Shown here: piece after piece, positions 22,976 to 27,951 of the stretch | How the letters are laid out: each line of letters opens with the position of its first letter | Position numbering within the stretch: the first letter of the stretch is position 1 | Source: Oceanococcus sp041619555 | Lineage (GTDB): Bacteria > Pseudomonadota > Gammaproteobacteria > Nevskiales > Oceanococcaceae | Length of the DNA: 27,951 nt | Assembly (NCBI GenBank): GCA_041619555.1 | Contig: JBFKDQ010000050.1 | Span: 1-27,951 of the forward strand | Reading direction: 5' to 3' | Translations under genes and position numbers: made by a program | The notes under the pieces: model-generated | Seen by the model: the letters and a program-made list of their open reading frames with translations, nothing else | Told to the model about the DNA's origin: nothing | Databases searched by the model: none

Positions 22976-24008
22976 CGGCGACTCCCGGTCGGGACAGTTC
23001 ACTCAGTGGCCAGCGCGCCCGCACCGGCACGGCGCCGTCCACACGGGCATCGCCCAGCCGCAGCGCGCCGACATGCGCGATCATCGCCGCATTGTCTGTA
23101 CACAGGGCCGGTGCCGGCGCGAAGAAACGTGCCCCACGGCTGGCGCACAAGGCCTGAAGCGCGGCACGCAGCGGGCGATTGGCCGCCACGCCGCCCGCGA
23201 CCAGCAACTGCCTCATGCCGGCTTCCTCCAGCGCCCAGCCACACTTCTTTACCAGGGTTTCAACAACGGCCGCCTCAAATTCGCAGGCCAGATCGGCGCG
23301 CTGCGCCTGCTCGTCCAGCCGCATGATCTGGGTCGCCACCGCGGTCTTGAGTCCACTGAAACTGAAATCCAGCGAGCGCTGCCGGGTCAGCGGCCGCGGC
23401 AGGCGATATCGGCCCGGCCGCCCCTGTCTGGCCAGGTCCGACAGGGCCGGACCGCCTGGATAAGGCAGGCCCAGCAGCTGGGCCGTCTTGTCGAACGCCT
23501 CGCCGGCAGCGTCATCCAGGCTTTCACCCAGCAGTTGATAGCAGCCCAGCGCCTCGCAGGCCACCAGCATGGTGTGGCCGCCGGAAACCAGCAGGGCGAC
23601 AAACGGAAAATCCAGGTCGGGGTCGGCGATCATCGGTGCCAGCAGATGACCTTCCATATGGTGCACCGGCACCACCGGAATTCCGCGCCCCTGCGCCAGA
23701 CCGCCGGCCATTGCGGCGCCGGCAAGCAATGCGCCGACCAGACCCGGCCCGGCGGTGTAGGCCACCGCATCCAGGGCGTCAAGCTCCACCGCCGCCTCGT
23801 TCAGGGCCTGCTGCAGAAGGCCGGGCAGATGCCGCACATGATCCCGCGATGCCAGTTCCGGCACGACCCCGCCAAACGGCGCGTGCAGTTCCACCTGGCT
23901 GTGCAGGGCTTCGGCCAGCAGGCCACGCTGGGTGTGGTACAGGGCCACGGCAGTTTCGTCACACGACGACTCGATGCCCAGGACCAGTGCGGCGCGCAGA
24001 TGCGACAC
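22965..24008 (-). CDS. tsaD: tRNA N6-adenosine threonylcarbamoyltransferase TsaD
   Basis: Transfers the threonylcarbamoyl group from TsaC's product to A37 of tRNAs, working with TsaB and TsaE. The 347-residue ASKHA-fold protein shows VLGIESSCDETAVALY at the N-terminus, TAGPGLVGALLAG, the metal-binding HxxxH (His117, His121 in HHMEGH), LLVSGGHTMLV, GEAFDKTAQLLGLPYPGGP and the late DNAAMIA. Length matches the family (337-345). It diverges from rpsU, as in E. coli. In the E. coli order plsY lies between folB and tsaD; here folB overlaps tsaD directly and plsY is absent. Confidence 0.97.
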   Translation of the reverse strand: MSHLRAALVLGIESSCDETAVALYHTQRGLLAEALHSQVELHAPFGGVVPELASRDHVRHLPGLLQQALNEAAVELDALDAVAYTAGPGLVGALLAGAAMAGGLAQGRGIPVVPVHHMEGHLLAPMIADPDLDFPFVALLVSGGHTMLVACEALGCYQLLGESLDDAAGEAFDKTAQLLGLPYPGGPALSDLARQGRPGRYRLPRPLTRQRSLDFSFSGLKTAVATQIMRLDEQAQRADLACEFEAAVVETLVKKCGWALEEAGMRQLLVAGGVAANRPLRAALQALCASRGARFFAPAPALCTDNAAMIAHVGALRLGDARVDGAVPVRARWPLSELSRPGVADGA

Positions 24009-24059
24009 GGCATTTCTCGCAGATCAAAAGGCCGCCATTTTCGCAGACTTGTGTGGCTG

Positions 24060-24088
24060 TTGTATTTTTTTGCCTGCGCCCGTAAAAT
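24060..24088 (+). promoter_or_regulatory. candidate rpsU promoter
   Basis: TTGTAT (24060-24065), a 17-base spacer and TAAAAT (24083-24088) give a -10 matching five of six consensus bases and a -35 matching three. It lies in the tsaD-rpsU divergent gap, which is distinctly more AT-rich than the surrounding sequence, and would start RNA near 24095. This is the natural position for the promoter of the rpsU-yqeY-dnaG-rpoD operon. Confidence 0.5.
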
Positions 24089-24102
24089 TTGCGCCCTTTT
24101 TC

Positions 24103-24129
24103 CGCCGGTACTTCCGGCGTTTATTTTTT
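24103..24129 (+). terminator. terminator-like hairpin in the rpsU leader
   Basis: A perfect 6-bp GC stem (CGCCGG at 24103-24108, CCGGCG at 24114-24119) with a 5-base loop is followed immediately by a T-rich run (24120-24129, nine T in ten). It has the form of an intrinsic terminator. No plus-strand gene ends upstream, because tsaD is divergent, so it sits inside the leader between the candidate promoter and the rpsU start (24149). An attenuation or leader-regulation role is inferred. Confidence 0.6.
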
Positions 24130-24148
24130 CAGCAAGCCCGAGGCCTGA

Positions 24149-24364
24149 ATGCCAAGCGTAAGAGTCAAGGAAAACGAGCCCTTCGAAGTAGCCCTGCGCC
24201 GCTTCAAGCGTTCCTGTGAAAAAGCCGGCGTCCTCACCGACGTTCGCCGCAAAGAATTTTTCGAAAAACCGAGCCAGGAAAGAAAGCGCAAGCGCGCCGC
24301 CGCGGTCAAGCGTCATGCGAAGAAATTGTCCCGCGACATCATGCGTCGCCAGCGCCTGTTCTGA
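24149..24364 (+). CDS. rpsU: 30S ribosomal protein S21
   Basis: A small, highly basic ribosomal protein (71 residues) that helps the small subunit engage mRNA near the anti-Shine-Dalgarno end of 16S rRNA. The sequence is plainly S21: VRVKENEPFEVALRRFKRSCEKAGV, then RRKEFFEKPSQERKRKRAAAVKR and the Arg-rich C-terminus. An AGG ribosome site lies 5 bases before the ATG. It is the first gene of the rpsU-yqeY-dnaG-rpoD cluster, separated by 15 bases from yqeY, so S21, primase and the main sigma factor are likely co-expressed. The leader contains a terminator-like hairpin. Confidence 0.98.
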   Translation: MPSVRVKENEPFEVALRRFKRSCEKAGVLTDVRRKEFFEKPSQERKRKRAAAVKRHAKKLSRDIMRRQRLF

Positions 24365-24379
24365 GGCCTGGAAGTCCGC

Positions 24380-24826
24380 ATGAATCTACGCGCTCAAATC
24401 CAGGATGACATCAAGCAGGCCATGCGTGCCCGTGAGCAGAGCAAGCTGGCCACGTTGCGCATGCTGTCGGCCGCCATCAAGCAGCGGGAAGTGGATGAGC
24501 GCGTGGAACTCAACGATGCCGATGTCCTCGCCATCGTTGAAAAACTGATCAAGCAAAGACGCGAAGCCGCCAAGCAGTACGAGGATGGCGGCAGACCGGA
24601 GCTGGCCGCGAGCGAGGTCGCCGAGGCCGCGTTGCTGGAGGTCTATCTGCCGCCGCAGCTGGACGAAAGCGAGATCAAGGCGCTGATTGAACAATGCGCC
24701 AACAACTGCGGCGCCAGCGGCCCGCAGGACATGGGCAAGCTCATGGGCCAGCTCAAACCGCAACTGCAAGGCAAGGCCGACATGGGCCTGGTCAGCCGCC
24801 TGGTGAAGGCGCGCCTCACTGCCTAG
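24380..24826 (+). CDS. GatB/YqeY domain-containing protein
   Basis: A 148-residue helical protein of the YqeY family, related to the tRNA-binding tail of the amidotransferase subunit GatB. It may act on tRNA or tRNA-dependent amidation, but its role is not established. Features are LRAQIQDDIKQAMRAREQSKLATLRML at the N-terminus (a conserved family pattern), KQRREAAKQYEDGGRPELA in the middle and the C-terminal GKLMGQLKPQLQGKADMGLVS, where the KADG/KADM motif is typical. The position between rpsU and dnaG is common in many gammaproteobacteria. A GGAAG ribosome site precedes the ATG. About 200 bases of non-coding sequence follow. Confidence 0.94.
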   Translation: MNLRAQIQDDIKQAMRAREQSKLATLRMLSAAIKQREVDERVELNDADVLAIVEKLIKQRREAAKQYEDGGRPELAASEVAEAALLEVYLPPQLDESEIKALIEQCANNCGASGPQDMGKLMGQLKPQLQGKADMGLVSRLVKARLTA

Positions 24827-25024
24827 GCCCCGCCACCCGCAACACCATCCGAGCGCCCTGGCGCCACAGCCCAGCCACGCATCAGGGCCAGCCACCGAAC
24901 TCCAGCAGGAACCTTTCGCCCGCCTGATGCGTCATCACGGACGGCGCGCTTATTGCAGGCCCAACGCGCTGGCAGCCTGCCTGCCGGCGCGCGCAGCGAA
25001 TCCACCCGGACCTGGAGCCCTGTT
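24827..25024 (+). other. yqeY-dnaG intergenic region with inverted repeat
   Basis: A gap of 198 bases without a credible gene. It contains a perfect 10-bp inverted repeat, ACGCATCAGG (24877-24886) and CCTGATGCGT (24923-24932), separated by 36 bases. The repeat could form a long hairpin in the operon mRNA or be a two-half-site operator. No T-run follows. I see no good sigma-70 promoter here. The frame of dnaG is open upstream to 24953, but that stretch is not part of the primase family. Confidence 0.4.
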
Positions 25025-26740
25025 TTGATACCGCAGGATTTCATTGACGACCTGATCAACCGGGTCGACATCGTCGAAGTCATACGCAGCCGGGTCGAAC
25101 TCAAGCGGGCCGGCCGGGAATGGCGCGCCTGCTGCCCGTTCCACAACGAGAAAACTCCCTCGTTCAACGTCGTCCCGCACAAGCAGTTCTACCACTGCTT
25201 CGGCTGCGGCGCTCACGGCCATGTGCTGCGCTTTCTGATGGATCATGACCGGCTCGACTTCCCCGCCGCGGTCGAGGTGCTGGCGGATTTCGCCGGGGTC
25301 GAGATTCCTCGCGAGGCCAAAGACCCGACCGCAGCCCGCAACAAGGAGATCTACACCATCCTTGATCGGGCCCAGCAACGCTTTCGCCAGGCCCTGAACA
25401 AACATCCGGAGGGCAAGGCGTATCTCGCCGGACGCGGGGTCAGCGCCGAGATGATCGAGCGCTACGAGATCGGCCTCGCCCCGGCCGGCTGGGACTACCT
25501 GTCGGCCTCGCTCAAGCCGCTGGACATGGCCGAACAGGCGGGCCTGGTAGTACGCAAGGATGGCGAGCACTACTACGACCGTTTCCGCAACCGGCTGATG
25601 TATCCGATTCGCGACGTGCGCGGCCGGGTGGTGGCTTTCGGCGGGCGCGCGCTGGATGACGATCCGGCCAAATATCTGAACTCGCCAGAAACCCCGGTCT
25701 TCCACAAGAGTGCGGTGGCCTACGGCCTCTACGAGGCCAAACAGGTGCACCGCGAGCTCAAGCAGCTGATCGTGGTGGAGGGCTACATGGATGTCATCGC
25801 CCTGGCCCAGTTCGGTTTCGACTACGCCGTCGCCACGCTCGGTACCGCCACCACCGCCGACCACATCCAGCTATTCAGTCGCCAGGTGCGCAGGATCACC
25901 TTCTGTTTCGACGGCGACGCCGCCGGCCTGCGCGCAGCGAATCGAGCGCTGGACATCTGTCTGTCCAGCCTCCGGGACGACCTGGACATCCGCTTTCTGT
26001 TCCTGCCGGACAAGGAAGATCCGGACAGCCTGGTGCACCGCGAAGGCCATGAGGGCTTTGCCCGCCGCCTGGAAACCGCCATGCCGCTGTCCGAGCGACT
26101 GCTGCAGCGACTGCAGCAGGAAATCGACATGAGCAGCGCCGAAGGCCGCGCGGCGCTGCTGGATCGCGCCAAGAAAACCCTGACCAATGTCCAGGCCCCG
26201 GCCTTTCGCAGCCTGATGCTGCAAAGCCTGGAGCAACTGACCCAACTCAGCGCACCAGCGGTGGAAAATCTGATGGGACCGCGCCCGGAACGCGAAGTCC
26301 AGCGGCGCAGCATCAAGGCACCGGGCCGCATGACGCCGGTCCGACGTGCCATCGTGCTGCTGCTGAGCTACCCCCGCTGCGCCGAACATGTGCTGGACAT
26401 CGAAAGTCTGGCGATCTGCGATGTTCCGGGCACGCCGCTGCTGTCGGAACTGATCGATCGCCTGCACCAGAAACCCGGTCAGCATTGCGCTGCGCTGATC
26501 AACAGCTACGCTGGCCGCAAGGAGCACGACTTCCTGGAAAACCTCTCCATGGTCGATCCCGAAATCGACGAGGACTCCGCCATCCGGGAATTCGCCAGCC
26601 TGTGCGAAAAACTGCTGCGCGATTCGCGCAAGAGCGAATTACAGGAACTGCTCGATGATGCCCGCAACGGCCGCCTGGATGCACGCGGCAAAGCGCGGCT
26701 GAAATCCTTGAACCAAAGCCGAAAATCGGCATCCAAGTGA
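25025..26740 (+). CDS. dnaG: DNA primase
   Basis: Synthesises RNA primers at the replication fork with the DnaB helicase. The 571-residue product begins IPQDFIDDLINRVDIVEVI, the canonical primase start, followed by the CHC2 zinc finger (Cys37, His40, Cys58, Cys61). The TOPRIM catalytic core shows VVEGYMDVIAL, a TLGTATT loop and FCFDGDAAG with the metal-binding acids. The C-terminal helicase-interaction domain (about the last 150 residues) is present. The start is a TTG at 25025 with GGAG about 8 bases upstream, chosen because it falls directly before the conserved N-terminus; the upstream open frame to 24953 is unrelated sequence. Length is close to E. coli DnaG (581). Confidence 0.96.
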   Translation: MIPQDFIDDLINRVDIVEVIRSRVELKRAGREWRACCPFHNEKTPSFNVVPHKQFYHCFGCGAHGHVLRFLMDHDRLDFPAAVEVLADFAGVEIPREAKDPTAARNKEIYTILDRAQQRFRQALNKHPEGKAYLAGRGVSAEMIERYEIGLAPAGWDYLSASLKPLDMAEQAGLVVRKDGEHYYDRFRNRLMYPIRDVRGRVVAFGGRALDDDPAKYLNSPETPVFHKSAVAYGLYEAKQVHRELKQLIVVEGYMDVIALAQFGFDYAVATLGTATTADHIQLFSRQVRRITFCFDGDAAGLRAANRALDICLSSLRDDLDIRFLFLPDKEDPDSLVHREGHEGFARRLETAMPLSERLLQRLQQEIDMSSAEGRAALLDRAKKTLTNVQAPAFRSLMLQSLEQLTQLSAPAVENLMGPRPEREVQRRSIKAPGRMTPVRRAIVLLLSYPRCAEHVLDIESLAICDVPGTPLLSELIDRLHQKPGQHCAALINSYAGRKEHDFLENLSMVDPEIDEDSAIREFASLCEKLLRDSRKSELQELLDDARNGRLDARGKARLKSLNQSRKSASK

Positions 26741-26744
26741 AGAT

Positions 26745-26782
26745 TTCAATGAGCAGCTTTGCTATCATTGAAGTTTTATTTT
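26745..26782 (+). terminator. AT-rich hairpin with T-run between dnaG and rpoD
   Basis: A perfect 8-bp inverted repeat, TTCAATGA (26745-26752) and TCATTGAA (26765-26772), has a 12-base loop that can itself pair (AGC/GCT). A T-rich run (26773-26782) follows. It begins 4 bases after the dnaG stop. The stem is AT-rich, so it would be a weak or partial terminator, which could lower readthrough from dnaG into rpoD. The same bases also contain an extended -10 element, so the element may instead be part of a promoter. Confidence 0.4.
26760..26768 (+). promoter_or_regulatory. candidate rpoD-proximal promoter (extended -10)
   Basis: TGCTATCAT (26760-26768) fits the extended -10 form TGnTATnAT, with five of six matches to the core hexamer. 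No clear -35 lies 16-18 bases upstream, which is tolerated by extended -10 promoters. It would start RNA near 26775, about 65 bases before the rpoD ATG, and would give rpoD expression independent of rpsU. Confidence 0.35.
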
Positions 26783-26840
26783 GCCTCAGTGCGCGCGTTG
26801 ATTGCCCGGCGCCGCCCTCCCAGCTGGAACGCCATACTTC

Positions 26841-27951
26841 ATGAGTGTCGAAAAACAATCAAAGCTCAAGCTTCTGATTGCGCAAGGTAAGGAACGCGGT
26901 TACCTCACCTACGCGGAGGTCAATGACCACCTGCCGGACGATATCGTCGATCCGGAACAAATCGAAGAAATCATTTCTCAGCTGAACAACCTCGGCATCA
27001 AGGTGCATGAAGAAGCACCTGACGAAGAGGAAATGCTGCTGAGTGACAGCGCCGCCGTCGATGTCGACGATGACGACGAGGACACCGAAGAAGCGGTCGC
27101 CACCCTCGCGGCGCTGGATGCCGAGTTCGGCCGCACCACCGACCCGGTGCGCATGTACATGCGCGAGATGGGCAGCGTTGAACTGCTCGACCGGCACGGC
27201 GAAATCCGCATTGCCAAGCGCATCGAGGAAGGCCTGGCGGAAGCCATGCATGCCTTGACCGCGCACCCCGAAACCGCCGCCATCGTGCTGGAATATTTCG
27301 CCGAGGTGCAGGAAGGACAACGGCGCCTGAGCGATGTCATCCTCGGCTTCGTCGACCCGGAAACCGGCGACCCCTTGAGCGGCCCCGGTTCGGCCGCCGC
27401 ACTCGAAGCGCAGCAGGCCAAGGAAGAGGCGGACGACGATGACGTGGTCGAAGAGCCGGTCGACACCGGCCCCGATCCGGAAGAAGTCGCCGAAGCTTTT
27501 GCCAAACTGCAGTCCCTGTTCGACAAGATGATGGACGGGCTCGAGTCCAAGGGCTATCAGCACAAGGACACCAAGCTCGCACAGGGCGAACTGGCGATGC
27601 ATTTCATGAGCCTGAAACTGCCGCCGAAGCTCACCGACGAGATCACCCAGAACATCCGCAATCAGGTTGGCGGCATCCGCGAAATCGAACGTGACATGAT
27701 GCGCATCATCGTTCGCGACGCCGGCATGTCACGCGCCGATTTCATCAAGCAGTTCCCGAAGAACGCCACCAATGCGGCCTGGATCGAAAAACTGATCCGC
27801 GCGAAACGGAAGTATTCCTCCCGCATCGGACTGCATCAGGAAGAACTGCTGGAACTGCAGAATCGCATGCTGCAGATCGAAGCCGACACCCTGCTGCCGA
27901 CGAACGAGATCAAGGAAATTCACCGCCGCATGTCGATCGGTGAAGCCAAGG
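26841..27951 (+). CDS. rpoD: RNA polymerase primary sigma factor RpoD (sigma-70), N-terminal part
   Basis: The main vegetative sigma factor; 370 codons are in the window and the gene continues past the right edge with no stop. Region 1.1 starts with KLKLLIAQGKERGYLTYAE and runs to about residue 80, followed by an acidic linker rich in Asp/Glu. Region 1.2 includes DPVRMYMREMG and RIAKRIEEG (about residues 95-130). The large non-conserved region has two acidic stretches. The window ends at HRRMSIGEAK, just before conserved region 2. The ATG at 26841 gives the expected family N-terminus. The dnaG-rpoD order is as in E. coli. Confidence 0.97.
   Translation, partial: MSVEKQSKLKLLIAQGKERGYLTYAEVNDHLPDDIVDPEQIEEIISQLNNLGIKVHEEAPDEEEMLLSDSAAVDVDDDDEDTEEAVATLAALDAEFGRTTDPVRMYMREMGSVELLDRHGEIRIAKRIEEGLAEAMHALTAHPETAAIVLEYFAEVQEGQRRLSDVILGFVDPETGDPLSGPGSAAALEAQQAKEEADDDDVVEEPVDTGPDPEEVAEAFAKLQSLFDKMMDGLESKGYQHKDTKLAQGELAMHFMSLKLPPKLTDEITQNIRNQVGGIREIERDMMRIIVRDAGMSRADFIKQFPKNATNAAWIEKLIRAKRKYSSRIGLHQEELLELQNRMLQIEADTLLPTNEIKEIHRRMSIGEAK

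Noticed and set aside
24008..24316. Minus-strand ORF opposite rpsU (171 codons, from 23801 to 24316)
   Set aside because: Overlaps the unambiguous S21 gene and tsaD in another frame; no domain seen.
1..27951. CRISPR arrays, insertion sequences, prophage, tRNA or rRNA genes
   Set aside because: Looked for spaced direct repeats, transposase or integrase motifs, terminal inverted repeats and cloverleaf or rRNA-like sequence; none found.

Overview
The window is a gene-dense piece of a high-GC gammaproteobacterial chromosome. Its housekeeping synteny is typical of that class: def-fmt-rsmB-trkA-trkH diverges from lysM-dprA-smg-topA, and cca / uppP-folB / tsaD / rpsU-yqeY-dnaG-rpoD follow the order known from E. 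coli and relatives. OxyR, an aerobic HemF and a TRAP transporter suggest an aerobic or facultatively aerobic free-living bacterium. I cannot name the genus. I see no tRNA, rRNA, CRISPR array, insertion sequence or prophage. No gene-free stretch exceeds 300 bases; the longest gaps are smg-topA (about 210 bases) and yqeY-dnaG (about 200 bases).

Layout. At 1-2380 two minus-strand genes encode a secreted DUF1329 protein, followed by a bidirectional terminator, and a solitary ParB. folE (plus strand) starts head-to-head with parB, the two start codons overlapping. From 12417 down to 3023 runs a minus-strand series of ten genes: def, fmt, rsmB, trkA, trkH, thrB, dctQ, dctM, lysE-type exporter, acyP. 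Most junctions are ATGA/GTGA overlaps or very short gaps. Functionally it joins protein start maturation (Def, Fmt), rRNA methylation (RsmB), K+ uptake (TrkAH), threonine synthesis (ThrB), a TRAP permease pair without its binding protein, and an amino-acid exporter.

From 12508 to 22142 the plus strand carries lysM, dprA, smg, topA, a 64-codon PurE-like remnant, tsaC, hemF, oxyR, a DUF1499 gene and cca. Again most neighbours overlap by 1-4 bases. The minus strand then holds a 5'-truncated uppP, folB and tsaD. tsaD diverges from the macromolecular-synthesis operon rpsU-yqeY-dnaG-rpoD, with rpoD running off the right edge.

I found no convincing new multi-gene system. The notable points are signs of local deletion and unusual gene starts. 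The 64-codon ORF between topA and tsaC looks like the N-terminal third of PurE, with its key His changed. uppP lacks about its first hundred codons although folB beside it is intact, and plsY is missing from the conserved folB-plsY-tsaD order. dprA has no ATG/GTG/TTG that would include its conserved N-terminus. The rpsU leader has a terminator-like hairpin between a candidate promoter and the start codon. All functional calls rest on reading the sequence and remembered family motifs; no database search was possible.
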